NCBI RefSeq assembly: GCF_016894245.1
Contig: NZ_CP069792.1
Location: forward strand, 1,922,001-1,986,000
Direction of reading: 5' to 3'
From: Corynebacterium kroppenstedtii
Lineage (GTDB): Bacteria > Actinomycetota > Actinomycetes > Mycobacteriales > Mycobacteriaceae
Length of the DNA: 64,000 bases
The notes beneath the pieces are model-generated. The model did not search any database. It worked only from the letters and a program-made list of their open reading frames with translations, and was not told the DNA's origin. How positions within the stretch are numbered: position 1 is the first letter of the stretch; each line of letters starts with the position of its first letter. Below are positions 56,044-64,000 of this stretch, piece by piece. Made by a program: the position numbers and the translations under genes.

Positions 56044-56853
56044 TTATGACTGACACGTGGGGCACCAAAAGAGGTTTCTCCCGTCAACCTTTCGCTCGAC
56101 AATAGTGGTTCCGCAGACATAACACGGGAGTCCGGCACGTCGGTAAACGTAAACCTCGCCCCCATGGGCATCGACTCGTGGTTCCCGCCCCATGGCCTCA
56201 GGCATGTGCTCTGGCCGAACGGTGTCGATTTTCCCTACGCGAAATCCCCTCGTCATCGTCTCGACGAGGTCATTCCATATCGCATAAAGTTGGCCGTCGG
56301 TAAGATCTTTACCGCGTAGCTGAGGGTTAAGCCCTAACCTGAATAGAGTTTCGGCGCGGTAAATATTTCCGACACCCGCGAAGATACGTTGATCCATCAC
56401 CAAGGTACTAATCGGCTTCGACGAACGCTTGATTCGTTGAAAGCTACGGCTGGGATCGGCGTACGGGGAGAGTGGATCGGCCCCAAGTTTCCCAATAGCG
56501 GTGTCTTTTTCTTCATCAGTGATGAGCCTGCACCATTGTGGACCGCGTAAATCAGCTGCTCGCGTGGCAGAGGCTATTCGCAAACGAACCTGACCTCGTG
56601 GATCTGCGAGGTCCGAGATACGAAAGCTTCCAATGAGACCTAAGTGAATATAGACGATATGTGCTGCTTGGTTGGCCGCGAAGTCAATGAACAAGTGTTT
56701 TCCGTGCGCTTCGGCGTGCGCGAGCACGGTGTGGTTGAGCTGATCAGCCTCTGTCGCAAATCGCCCTTGTGGCGAGCTAACAACAGTTTCATGTCCGGCA
56801 AATTCGCGATTTAGGGATGAAGCGAGCCGATGAATGACGTGGCCTTCTGGCAT
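56044..56853 (-). CDS. nei: Nei-type (endonuclease VIII-like) DNA glycosylase
   Basis: Excises oxidised bases and nicks the abasic site. 269 residues. The N-terminus M-P-E-G-H-V-I-H-R gives the catalytic Pro1 and Glu2 after Met removal and the His typical of mycobacterial Nei rather than Fpg. The helix-2-turn-helix segment A-G-V-G-N-I-Y-R-A-E (about 162-171) and a C-terminal zinc finger with four Cys (C-Y-V-C and C-P-T-C) are complete. Lies between rel and the mycothiol dehydrogenase gene, a place where mycobacteria do not have it. Confidence 0.92.
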   Translation of the reverse strand: MPEGHVIHRLASSLNREFAGHETVVSSPQGRFATEADQLNHTVLAHAEAHGKHLFIDFAANQAAHIVYIHLGLIGSFRISDLADPRGQVRLRIASATRAADLRGPQWCRLITDEEKDTAIGKLGADPLSPYADPSRSFQRIKRSSKPISTLVMDQRIFAGVGNIYRAETLFRLGLNPQLRGKDLTDGQLYAIWNDLVETMTRGFRVGKIDTVRPEHMPEAMGREPRVDAHGGEVYVYRRAGLPCYVCGTTIVERKVDGRNLFWCPTCQS

Positions 56854-57074
56854 TCTTGAACTTCTTTCAGATGGGGTAATTGCATAGGGTGTAACGGAAC
56901 ACCACAGTGTTTTATTGAAAATAATTTATATTTAGCAATGTGTATTTGCTGGTAAAAGCAATCTCAACGTCAATCGCATAAGCCCTGATCGATCTCCTTT
57001 TTCTATGACACAGCGGAGTGCACAAGACTTCATTACACTCGATGACGGTCCATTAATGAGAAAGGACGATATTC

Positions 57075-58211
57075 ATGACTGCAGCATCTCAAACAGTGAA
57101 GGGCGTTATCTCCCGGGAAAAAAAGGAGCCTGTTGAGCTAACAGACATCGTTATTCCAGAACCAGGCGATAACGACGTTATTGTATCGGTTAAAACATGC
57201 GGGGTCTGTCACACAGACTTGGCGTACCGCGATGGCGGGATCAACGACGACTATCCATTTTTACTCGGGCATGAGGCAACTGCCATCGTCGAACAGATCG
57301 GCTCACGAGTCACTCATGTTGCCGAAGGGGATACAGTCGTTTTGAACTGGCGCGCAGTGTGTGGCGAGTGTCGCGCGTGTAAACGGGGCGAACCGCACTT
57401 GTGTTTCAACACGTTCAATGCCTCGAAGTCCATGACGCTCACTGACGGAACTGAACTGACACCAGCGTTGGGAATCGGTGCTTTTGCCGAAAAGACCCTG
57501 GTCCATGAAAAGCAGTGTACGAAGGTCGATCCCGACGTTGATCCTGCTGCAGCAGGCCTGTTGGGGTGCGGCGTCATGGCAGGACTCGGCGCAGCCGTTA
57601 ATACCGGGCAGGTCAAACGTGGCGAATCCGTCGCTGTGATTGGGGCTGGCGGTGTTGGCATGGCCGCTGTCGCGGGTGCAGCCTTAGCGGGTGCGACAAA
57701 GGTAATCGTTATCGACGTCTCCGATGACAAATTAGAAAAAGCCAAGGAGTTCGGAGCAACGCACACGATCAACCCGAAGTCGTTGACCTCCGACGATGAT
57801 GACGAGGATGCCTCTCCCGAAGAGCAACCAGTTATTAAGGCGGTTAAGGACCTCACGGGTGGTTTCGGCGTCGATGTGGCTATCGATGCTGTGGGTGTCC
57901 CAGAGACATTTACTCAGGCGTTCTACATGCGTGATCTCGCCGGACGCGTTGTTCTTGTTGGTGTTCCAACACCGACTATGACGCTAGAACTACCTTTCTT
58001 GGACGTTTTCTCGCACGGAGGTACCATCAAGCCATCCTGGTATGGAGATTGCCTACCAGAACGCGATTTCCCGATGTATGTGTCCCTCTTCCAGCAGGGT
58101 AAATTCCCCTTGGACAAGTTCATTAGTGAGCGCATCGGCATAGATGAGGTCGAGGACGCTTTCGAGACCATGAAGAAGGGCAATGTTCTGCGCTCTGTGG
58201 TGGTGGTATAA
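57075..58211 (+). CDS. S-(hydroxymethyl)mycothiol dehydrogenase (formaldehyde dehydrogenase)
   Basis: Zinc, NAD-dependent medium-chain dehydrogenase, 378 residues. It oxidises the formaldehyde-mycothiol adduct to S-formylmycothiol in the cytosol. Catalytic zinc ligands: Cys45 (C-G-V-C-H-T-D) and His66 (G-H-E-A). Structural zinc: Cys96, Cys99, Cys102 and Cys110. The Rossmann motif G-A-G-G-V-G (about 196-201) follows. A Asp/Glu-rich loop (about 238-248) is an insertion. AAAGGACG precedes the ATG. The paired downstream hydrolase supports the mycothiol assignment (MscR/FadH type). Confidence 0.9.
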   Translation: MTAASQTVKGVISREKKEPVELTDIVIPEPGDNDVIVSVKTCGVCHTDLAYRDGGINDDYPFLLGHEATAIVEQIGSRVTHVAEGDTVVLNWRAVCGECRACKRGEPHLCFNTFNASKSMTLTDGTELTPALGIGAFAEKTLVHEKQCTKVDPDVDPAAAGLLGCGVMAGLGAAVNTGQVKRGESVAVIGAGGVGMAAVAGAALAGATKVIVIDVSDDKLEKAKEFGATHTINPKSLTSDDDDEDASPEEQPVIKAVKDLTGGFGVDVAIDAVGVPETFTQAFYMRDLAGRVVLVGVPTPTMTLELPFLDVFSHGGTIKPSWYGDCLPERDFPMYVSLFQQGKFPLDKFISERIGIDEVEDAFETMKKGNVLRSVVVV

Positions 58212-58213
58212 CG

Positions 58214-58879
58214 ATGGATTCGTGGAAATTGACAACCGAAGGCCAGAGCGAATCGGGCCTAAAAATTAGCCGTGTCGTTACGCACGGTGTGTTCGCACTC
58301 GACGGTGGAGAGTGGGAAGTCGATAACAACATTTGGGTCATAGGCGACGATTCCGAATGCATTATTATCGACGCCGCGCACACTGCCGATCCGATCGTCG
58401 ACGCTGTCGCCGGGCGCACAGTGAAAGGCATAGTGTGTACTCACGCGCACAACGATCACATCACCGTCGCGCCAGAGTTGGCGGAAAAACTGGACACACG
58501 GATTTTCGTCCATCCAGGTGATCAAATGCTATGGGAGCAAACCCACCCCGGAATTGCTCATGAGGATCTTGACGATGGGCAACGGTTTAGCATTGCGGAC
58601 ACAACAATGTCGGTCATTAACACTCCGGGCCATTCACCGGGATCGTGCTGCCTTTATCTTCCCGAGGCACATGTCCTTCTTTCCGGTGACACATTATTTG
58701 CCGGTGGGCCCGGCGCGACTGGACGATCGTTTTCATCGTTCCCGACGATTATCGAGTCGTTGAAGACGCGTGTCTTGACTTTGCCCGAGCGGACGGAAGT
58801 GTACACGGGGCACGGTGATGCCACGTCGATCGGTGAGGAAGCTCCTCATCTCGAGGAGTGGATCGAACGAGGGTACTAG
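58214..58879 (+). CDS. metallo-beta-lactamase-fold hydrolase paired with mycothiol dehydrogenase
   Basis: 221-residue metallo-hydrolase 2 bases after the dehydrogenase gene. The zinc motif H-A-H-N-D-H (about 76-81), the later G-H-S-P-G-S and S-G-D-T, and the final G-H-G-D are the glyoxalase II-like set for two metals. The same gene pair occurs in other actinobacteria (Rv2259/Rv2260 arrangement). Hydrolysis of S-formylmycothiol or another mycothiol thioester is a reasonable inference, not shown by sequence. Confidence 0.85.
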   Translation: MDSWKLTTEGQSESGLKISRVVTHGVFALDGGEWEVDNNIWVIGDDSECIIIDAAHTADPIVDAVAGRTVKGIVCTHAHNDHITVAPELAEKLDTRIFVHPGDQMLWEQTHPGIAHEDLDDGQRFSIADTTMSVINTPGHSPGSCCLYLPEAHVLLSGDTLFAGGPGATGRSFSSFPTIIESLKTRVLTLPERTEVYTGHGDATSIGEEAPHLEEWIERGY

Positions 58880-58892
58880 CAGCGGCTCTACT

Positions 58893-58928
58893 GCCGCGTG
58901 ACGCATTGATCAGATGCTGTCACGCGGC
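58893..58928 (+). terminator. terminator of the mycothiol dehydrogenase-hydrolase operon
   Basis: GCCGCGTGAC (58893-58902) pairs with GTCACGCGGC (58919-58928), with an inner GCAT/ATGC extension, followed by ATTTTTG. A clear Rho-independent terminator 14 bases after the stop. Confidence 0.9.
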
Positions 58929-58974
58929 ATTTTTGTATCGGGGGGCATTTTTATCGCAGCGCTTTTAAATGGAA

Positions 58975-59004
58975 AATGTCGGCATCGGGGGTGATGCCGA
59001 CATT
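58975..59004 (-). terminator. terminator of the cyclophilin gene
   Basis: AATGTCGGCATC (58975-58986) pairs perfectly with GATGCCGACATT (58993-59004). On the minus strand it follows the cyclophilin stop and is followed by TTCC and an A/T-rich stretch. Confidence 0.85.
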
Positions 59005-59035
59005 CTGAAGCCCGATCGCGATGGAGCTCTAAGCG

Positions 59036-59848
59036 CTAGCTCACTGCAGCACTAGTGATCTTGACTTCTTCATTGGGGGCAGTATTTCCGCTTTCATCCT
59101 GAGGCTTCGCGCCCTTGGTGGCAATACCATCGATGGTTTTCAGACCGTCGTCGGAAATCGAACCGAAAATGTTGTACTTGGGGGGAAGCTGCGAATCCTT
59201 GTACACAAGGAAGAACTGAGATCCGTTGGTGTCCTCTCCTGAGTTCGCCATTGCTAGAGTCCCGCGCTTGTAGTCAAATGTCCCCTCCTTGTCGCTGTCG
59301 GACACAGAGTTTGAAGGGTATTCATCCTTGAACGTGAAACCTGGGCCACCTTTGCCCGTGCCTGAGGGGTCACCGCACTGAAGGACGAAAATGCCCTCTG
59401 TCGTGAGCCGATGGCACACTGTGTCGTTGTAGAACCCCTGTTTAGCAAGAGACTCAATCGCATTGACCGTGCAAGGGGACTTGGAACGATCCATGGTGAT
59501 AGGGATATCACCCTGGTTCGTATGCAAGGTGACGTTCACTGTTCCCTTTTTCGACACATTATCGCTCTTGGGGAGATCAGCTTGTTTCGAATCAGGCTGG
59601 TCCGCCTTGGTGTAGTCACACGTGACCGAATCGCCGTTGGTAGTTGTTTCAGCAGATGCCGCTGTATCATCATGGTCGTCACCGCCAGACGTTGCTGCCC
59701 AATAAATCCCGCCAGCTACTGCAACGAGAATGACAACAGTAGCGACGACGACTCCGAGGGGCCGTGCCTTCTCCACACGGTTACGCTTTTTCAGCTCTTT
59801 TTCTAGCGCTGAGAAGGCTTCCTCGCGCCTTTCTTTGTTGGTGCTCAC
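59036..59848 (-). CDS. membrane-anchored cyclophilin-type peptidyl-prolyl isomerase
   Basis: 270 residues from a GTG at 59848; a TTG two codons earlier is less likely. A charged Lys/Arg/Glu N-terminus (1-30), one helix (about 31-53), an Asp/Thr-rich linker, then the cyclophilin domain on the outer face. Domain motifs: F-Y-N-D-T-V-C-H-R (catalytic Arg follows His), G-D-P-S-G-T-G-K-G-G-P-G, and N-S-G-E-D-T-N-G-S-Q-F-F. Two Cys in the domain may form a disulfide. Probably folds exported proteins. In mycobacteria (Rv2582) it lies next to relA. Confidence 0.92.
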   Translation of the reverse strand: MSTNKERREEAFSALEKELKKRNRVEKARPLGVVVATVVILVAVAGGIYWAATSGGDDHDDTAASAETTTNGDSVTCDYTKADQPDSKQADLPKSDNVSKKGTVNVTLHTNQGDIPITMDRSKSPCTVNAIESLAKQGFYNDTVCHRLTTEGIFVLQCGDPSGTGKGGPGFTFKDEYPSNSVSDSDKEGTFDYKRGTLAMANSGEDTNGSQFFLVYKDSQLPPKYNIFGSISDDGLKTIDGIATKGAKPQDESGNTAPNEEVKITSAAVS

Positions 59849-59914
59849 AAACAATCACTTTCTATCAGTCTTGTGAATGACGGTCGGGGCTGCAGAACCA
59901 TAGTTGCACGTGAT

Positions 59915-59931
59915 AATTATTGATAATAATT
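59915..59931. promoter_or_regulatory. A/T-rich perfect palindrome in divergent promoter
   Basis: AATTATT-GAT-AATAATT is a 17-base palindrome with a 3-base centre, between the divergent cyclophilin and metallo-hydrolase genes. It overlaps TTGCAC (59904-59909) spacing for a promoter. The GATAAT-type wording recalls Fur/Zur-family sites, but the arms do not match a known corynebacterial box. Confidence 0.4.
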
Positions 59932-59992
59932 GCACTTTATCGGCGGCGACTGGTTTCCCGCCCCGACATCCTACTATGCCTACCATGGTCTT

Positions 59993-60706
59993 ATGACCAA
60001 CGACGTGACTATCACCATGACCACCGTGGGAGCCTTAAGCACTAATTGCTACATCTGTACACGTGGCAACGAGGCCATCGTGATTGATCCAGGCCACGGT
60101 GCCCATGTACCTGTTTTATCGTATATGGAGGATCATGACCTCACCGTGGCTGGAGTGTATTTAACGCACGGGCATCTGGATCACAGTCGCGATGCGGGAA
60201 TCATCGCCAACCGTTTTTCAGTTCCGGTTTGGCTCCACGTGGCCGATGTCTTCATGCTCGAAGACGGTGATGGCGCCTTCCGGGACATTGATCGCATTCT
60301 TGACCATGACCACATGGAACAGCCCAAACGAGTAGAGCATTACGACATTTCGTGGATGGATGGCTCCGCCACCGACCCTCACAGCGGCACCTATCCCGAA
60401 GTCGCTATTGGCGGTCAGACCACTCTCGAGACAGCCGTCGGCACGCTCACGGTCGTTGGAGCACCCGGACATTCCCCTGGGTCGACCATGCTTTTCCTGG
60501 GAGAGACGTGTTTTGGAGGCGACGTTCTCTTCCGCGGTGGCATTGGCCGGACGGACTTGCCCGGCTCCAACCCGCACTCCATGAAATCGACGCTGGCCGA
60601 CGTCGTTAAGAAACTTCCGCAAAAGACCATGATTCTTCCAGGACATGGACCAAGCACCACCATCGAAGAGGAGCTTCAGCAGAACCCATTTCTCCGCGGC
60701 CTATAA
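59993..60706 (+). CDS. metallo-beta-lactamase-fold (glyoxalase II-like) hydrolase
   Basis: 237 residues from the ATG at 59993 (M-T-N-D-V-T-I-T), the family-like start; the longer frame from 59930 runs through the promoter. The metal motif H-G-H-L-D-H (about 59-64), later G-H-S-P-G-S and the final G-H-G-P are complete. No Shine-Dalgarno sequence, so possibly leaderless (TACTAT at 59972). Conserved upstream of hisS in actinobacteria (Rv2581c). Substrate, a thioester, is unknown. Confidence 0.87.
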   Translation: MTNDVTITMTTVGALSTNCYICTRGNEAIVIDPGHGAHVPVLSYMEDHDLTVAGVYLTHGHLDHSRDAGIIANRFSVPVWLHVADVFMLEDGDGAFRDIDRILDHDHMEQPKRVEHYDISWMDGSATDPHSGTYPEVAIGGQTTLETAVGTLTVVGAPGHSPGSTMLFLGETCFGGDVLFRGGIGRTDLPGSNPHSMKSTLADVVKKLPQKTMILPGHGPSTTIEEELQQNPFLRGL

Positions 60707-60782
60707 AAAGCGTCACCTCGTTGAGGGGCCGTTGCACCATGCGGTGTCGCCGTCGGTCGGCCAGCCGATTGCCCCTATTCGC

Positions 60783-60788
60783 TATAGT
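60783..60788 (+). promoter_or_regulatory. -10 box of hisS
   Basis: TATAGT lies 8 bases before the GTG start of hisS. Initiation 6-8 bases downstream would put the transcript start at or next to the GTG, a leaderless mRNA. No Shine-Dalgarno sequence is present and no clear -35. Confidence 0.55.
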
Positions 60789-60796
60789 GTGAATCC

Positions 60797-62080
60797 GTGA
60801 GTACATCCTCGAAGCCACGTAAATTCACTGCTCCTAAAGGCGTTCCTGATTATGTTCCGCCGAATTCTCACGAGTTCAACGCTGTTCGCTCGACTTTTCA
60901 TCATTGCGCGACGGTAGCTGGGTACGAGCCAGTTGAGCTTCCGATCTTCGAGGACACTTCACTCTTTGCTCGGGGAGTTGGGGAGTCTAGCGACGTCGTC
61001 ACAAAAGAGATGTACACCTTCGAAGACAGAGGCGGACGTTCGATGACGCTCCGTCCCGAAGGCACAGCTGGAGTGATGCGGGCAGTCATTGAGCACGGAC
61101 TTGATCGTGGTCAACTCCCCGCAAAGCTGGTCTATGCAGGACCGTGCTTCCGCTATGAGCGGCCACAAGCCGGCCGGTATCGTCAGTTCCAGCAAGTCGG
61201 TGTTGAGGCGATTGGTGTTGATGATCCCGCTCTCGATGCTGAAGTCATTGCGCTTGCGTATCGGTGTTTTACATCTTTAGGTCTCACGGGGTTCCGGCTG
61301 GAACTAACGTCGTTGGGGGATTCCACTTGTCGGCCTGCATACCGAGAGAAACTCCAGGACTTCCTAACGTCGCTACCGCTGGATGAAGAAACACAGCACC
61401 GTGCACAGATTAATCCGCTCCGGGTTTTGGACGACAAGCGTCCAGAGGTCAAGGAAATGACGGCCGACGCCCCGCTCATGCTTGATTATCTTTCCGACGA
61501 GGCTCGCGCACATTTCGAGACGGTCACCGGAATTTTGGATGATCTGGCGGTTCCTTACACGATCAATCCGCGCATGGTGCGTGGCCTGGACTATTACACG
61601 AAGACGTGTTTCGAGTTTGTCCACGATGACCTCGGGGCCCAATCTGGTATTGGCGGGGGAGGCCGGTACGACGGTCTGATGGCTGAACTAGGTGGCCGCG
61701 ACCTCTCTGGGGTGGGCTTTGGGCTCGGCGTGGAACGAGCACTCCTTGCGTTGGAAACTGAAAAGAAGACGGTGACGGACGGGAGCCGAGTAGACGTGTA
61801 CGGGGTGGCCATGGGGGAGGAGGCGCATCGCCGAATGCCCATCATCATTAATGAACTCCGTCAATCCGGAGTGCGTGCGGATATGTCGTATGGACACCGC
61901 GGGCTCAAAGGTTCGATGAAAGCCGCCGACCGCGCAGGTGCGCGTTTTGCCCTGGTTATTGGGGAAGACGAGCTGGCCCAATCCGTCGTGCAGGTCAAGG
62001 ACCTACATGAAGGCGAACAAACTGCCGTCCCCTTTGATCAGGTCGTCCAGGAAGTTCATGGTCGATTAGAGGCTATGTAG
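60797..62080 (+). CDS. hisS: histidyl-tRNA synthetase
   Basis: Charges tRNA-His. 427 residues from a GTG. Class II motifs: K-G-V-P-D-Y near the start, motif 1 region with P-I-F-E-D-T, motif 2 [14 protein letters not shown], the His-specific R-G-L-D-Y-Y, and motif 3 G-F-G-L-G-V-E-R. The anticodon-binding domain covers about 325-420. Its last 25 bases overlap the convergent FAD oxidase gene. Confidence 0.97.
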   Translation: MSTSSKPRKFTAPKGVPDYVPPNSHEFNAVRSTFHHCATVAGYEPVELPIFEDTSLFARGVGESSDVVTKEMYTFEDRGGRSMTLRPEGTAGVMRAVIEHGLDRGQLPAKLVYAGPCFRYERPQAGRYRQFQQVGVEAIGVDDPALDAEVIALAYRCFTSLGLTGFRLELTSLGDSTCRPAYREKLQDFLTSLPLDEETQHRAQINPLRVLDDKRPEVKEMTADAPLMLDYLSDEARAHFETVTGILDDLAVPYTINPRMVRGLDYYTKTCFEFVHDDLGAQSGIGGGGRYDGLMAELGGRDLSGVGFGLGVERALLALETEKKTVTDGSRVDVYGVAMGEEAHRRMPIIINELRQSGVRADMSYGHRGLKGSMKAADRAGARFALVIGEDELAQSVVQVKDLHEGEQTAVPFDQVVQEVHGRLEAM

Positions 62081-63525
62081 TGGTACATACCCCCGGGGTT
62101 CATGATCGAATCCGGGTCAATCGCCTGTTTGATAGCGAGGTGTAGGTTTTGCGCTCCCTCGTCCAATTCATGGGGTAGCCACTTGCTTTTGAGATCTCCG
62201 ACGCCATGCTCGCCCGTAATCGTGCCTCCGAGGGATAAACCAAGGTGGACGATCTGCTCAAACGCACTCTGAGCACGGTCGCAGGATGCTTGGTCATCAG
62301 CGTCGAAGAACAAGGCCGGGTGCGTATTTCCGTCACCAGCATGTGCAATGGTCGCTATGACGACCCCGGTGTTCTTCCGAATTGCGGTCAAGCCATCGAA
62401 GAAATCTGCCATGGCGGAGCGAGGAATGCATATATCCTCAATCAGTTGTCCGCCACCGTGATTGCGCTGGTATAATTCATTGGCCGGGTGAACCATCCGT
62501 CGAGCGGCAACAAGAGCATCGTTGTCTGCGGGGTTATCGGAAAACGCGATGTCGATTGCATTGTGTTTGTCAGCAATCGTTGTGAATTCTTCAGTGTCCT
62601 TCTTCGCCGTCGTCGAATCAGATTGCATGATCAGCATGGCACCGACATTTTCGTCGAGGCCGAAATCACCGAGCTCATTGAGCATAGAAATCGTGAGACC
62701 ATCCAGCATCTCCAACATGGATGGTCGGTACCCGGATCCCATGTAAGCGGCAACCGTTTCTGCTGCGTCGCGTTCTGAGGTGAATGTAGCGACCGCGGTT
62801 AGGGGAGTAGGCGGCAGGGGAATTAGTCGAAGGGTGGCCTCGACAATGACGCCAAGGGTTCCTTCTGAACCGACGAAAAGCTGAGCGAGCTCGAGCCCCG
62901 CAACGCCTTTCGCAGTTTTGTGGCCTACGCGAGTTAAAGTTCCATCTGGAAGAACGACCTTGAGCTCACGCACGAAGTCGCGTGTTACGCCATATTTCAC
63001 GCAACACATTCCACCGGCATTGGTCGCAATGTTTCCCCCGATGGTGGACATTCCCACCGATCCCGGATCAGGTGGATACAGTAGCCCGTGCGGCCGGAGC
63101 GCATCTTTAAGGTCCTGGTTGATAATGCCGGGCTCTACCGTGACCGTCTGGTTGAGTTCACTAATTTCGAGGATACGATCCATCGACTTCACCGAGAGCA
63201 GAATGCAGTTTTCTTTAGCGTTAGCTCCGCCGGTTAAGCCTGTTCGGGCTCCTTGAGGCACGACGGGAATGCCATGTTCATATGCGAATCGAACGACAGA
63301 TTGAACGTCGGCGACGCTCCTGGCTCTCACGAGGGCCAAGGCGCGACCACTCGTTGGTTGGGGAGCCTCGTCATGGGAATGCGCAGCGATAACATCGTCG
63401 TCAAAGGTAATCGTGCCGTCAAAATCGTCGACGAGGATGGCGAGCTCGCGAGCTAACCTATCGCGATCTGATTCTGGTGAATCTGAGTCAGCCGACGAGT
63501 GCGGGGTCGGGATACGGACGGGCAT
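62056..63525 (-). CDS. GlcD-type FAD-linked oxidase
   Basis: VAO-family flavoprotein (glycolate or D-lactate dehydrogenase type), 489 residues; AGGAG precedes the ATG. The FAD-binding domain has [13 protein letters not shown] (about 89-101) and [10 protein letters not shown]. The C-terminal domain has H-A-G-D-G-N-T-H-P and G-E-H-G-V-G, the catalytic and metal His segments. No signal peptide. No partner Fe-S subunit is adjacent, so electrons go to quinone or an unknown acceptor. Exact 2-hydroxyacid is not predictable. A TATAAA-type -10 lies near 63566 on the minus strand. Confidence 0.87.
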   Translation of the reverse strand: MPVRIPTPHSSADSDSPESDRDRLARELAILVDDFDGTITFDDDVIAAHSHDEAPQPTSGRALALVRARSVADVQSVVRFAYEHGIPVVPQGARTGLTGGANAKENCILLSVKSMDRILEISELNQTVTVEPGIINQDLKDALRPHGLLYPPDPGSVGMSTIGGNIATNAGGMCCVKYGVTRDFVRELKVVLPDGTLTRVGHKTAKGVAGLELAQLFVGSEGTLGVIVEATLRLIPLPPTPLTAVATFTSERDAAETVAAYMGSGYRPSMLEMLDGLTISMLNELGDFGLDENVGAMLIMQSDSTTAKKDTEEFTTIADKHNAIDIAFSDNPADNDALVAARRMVHPANELYQRNHGGGQLIEDICIPRSAMADFFDGLTAIRKNTGVVIATIAHAGDGNTHPALFFDADDQASCDRAQSAFEQIVHLGLSLGGTITGEHGVGDLKSKWLPHELDEGAQNLHLAIKQAIDPDSIMNPGGMYHYIASNRP

Positions 63526-63776
63526 AGTGAACTCCTAAGGATTAATAAATCAGTATTCGCGAATATTTATAGGACATTATTCAGTGAAAGAAACACATAC
63601 GTTGCTTCTTTATTGTTCGTTCAGTCAACCGCGATAATTTCCGGGGAAGGACTATTCGCACGTCAGTCACGTGTGGAGCCAGGCGCGTCGTCGTTGGAAC
63701 CGCGGGAAGCGACAAACACGGCGGTGAGGTCATCGACTGAACGTGGCGAGCGTGTTCGTGGTGAGAAGCCAGAGGT
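63526..63776. other. intergenic region, no gene seen
   Basis: 251 bases between the stop of the metallopeptidase gene and the FAD oxidase start, both on the minus strand. The part near 63540-63590 is A/T-rich and probably contains the oxidase promoter. A plus-strand frame across it (63499-63954) is judged a shadow. Confidence 0.5.
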
Positions 63777-64000
63777 CTATTCGTTAAACGATTGTTTACA
63801 CGCGCTCATTGTGCCGTTCTTATATCCCTTGAGAAAAGAACTCTTACGCTCTTCTGATGATCCGTGTGTCCATTGGTCCGGGTTGACGGACTGGCCCGAT
63901 TGCTTTTGGATGGCGTCGTCGCCGATAGCTTGGGCAGTAGTCACTGCTTGCTGAACTTGGTCATCACTCAGTGGTTCAAGAATTGCGTCATCGCCTTGAG
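63777..64000 (-). CDS. 3' end of a YpfJ-type neutral zinc metallopeptidase
   Basis: Partial gene entering from the right edge; 73 codons and the stop (63777-63779) are visible. The reading frame gives A-I-G-D-D-A-I-Q-K-Q-S-G, V-N-P-D-Q-W-T-H-G-S-S and F-L-K-G-Y-K-N-G, then A-C-K-Q-S-F. This matches the C-terminus of the YpfJ/KPN_02809 metallopeptidase family (A-I-G-D-D-x-L-Q, T-H-G-[TS]-S, F-x-x-G). The HExxH zinc motif lies beyond the window. Function in vivo is not known for the family. Confidence 0.75.
   Translation of the reverse strand, partial: QGDDAILEPLSDDQVQQAVTTAQAIGDDAIQKQSGQSVNPDQWTHGSSEERKSSFLKGYKNGTMSACKQSFNE

Noticed and set aside
63499..63954. 151-codon plus-strand frame at the right edge
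   Set aside because: It runs across the start of the FAD oxidase gene and antisense to the metallopeptidase end, which has clear family motifs; the plus frame has none.
1..64000. CRISPR arrays, insertion sequences, rRNA genes, origin of replication
   Set aside because: No regularly spaced repeats, transposase-like frames, rRNA sequence or DnaA-box cluster was seen on reading the window.

Overview
The window is chromosomal DNA of a Corynebacterium-type actinobacterium. The evidence is the gene order (sigA, sigB and dtxR in one block; thrS to hisS in another), a PI-mannoside pathway (PI-phosphate synthase, PatA, PimA), mycothiol-type formaldehyde oxidation, the coproporphyrin route to heme (HemE, HemY, HemQ) and many actinobacterial DUF families (3000, 3039, 3093, 3099, 3159, 3710, 4193). 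The species cannot be fixed from sequence alone. No insertion sequence, phage gene, CRISPR array, rRNA or replication origin was seen. Layout: 0.5-7.1 kb is a hemin-uptake island. A large surface protein with four neocarzinostatin-like repeats (plus strand) converges on hmuT-hmuU-hmuV (minus strand), and a small lipoprotein of the same fold lies divergent from hmuT. DtxR-like operators sit between hmuT and the lipoprotein, and dtxR itself follows at 7.2 kb. From 7.2 to 31.7 kb the order parallels mycobacterial Rv2711 down to Rv2671: dtxR, sigB, dtd, a methyltransferase, DUF3099, DUF3039, a helicase, sigA, ppgK, suhB, DUF4193, DUF3093, dut, DUF3710, DUF3159, a TRAM RNA methyltransferase, RNase D, DUF3000, hemE, hemY, hemQ, msrB and a RibD-like reductase. 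From 31.7 to 36.0 kb lie five tRNA genes (Cys, Gly, Val, Gly on minus; Val on plus) and a copper/peroxidase cassette (CopC-like, PCuAC-like, Tat-exported DyP peroxidase). From 36.2 to 62.1 kb is a second conserved block: thrS, a HIT protein, PI-phosphate synthase, patA, pimA, a LemA-like protein, pdxS, pdxT, yebC, ruvCAB, yajC, secD, secF, a peptide-type binding lipoprotein, apt, rel, then a cyclophilin, a metallo-beta-lactamase-fold hydrolase and hisS. Between rel and the cyclophilin sits a non-syntenic group: a Nei-type DNA glycosylase, mycothiol-dependent formaldehyde dehydrogenase and its metallo-hydrolase partner. The right end holds a GlcD-type FAD oxidase and the 3' end of a YpfJ-type zinc metallopeptidase. 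How it fits together: heme is supplied both by import (hmu island, under probable DtxR control) and by synthesis (hemE-hemY-hemQ). Extracytoplasmic redox and metal handling (CopC, PCuAC, DyP) and cytoplasmic stress functions (MsrB, mycothiol pathway, Nei, SigB, Rel) sit among core information-processing genes. The most interesting part is the hemin island. Its surface proteins carry neocarzinostatin-type domains where characterised corynebacteria have HtaA-type heme-binding domains; a role in heme capture is a hypothesis, not something the sequence proves.
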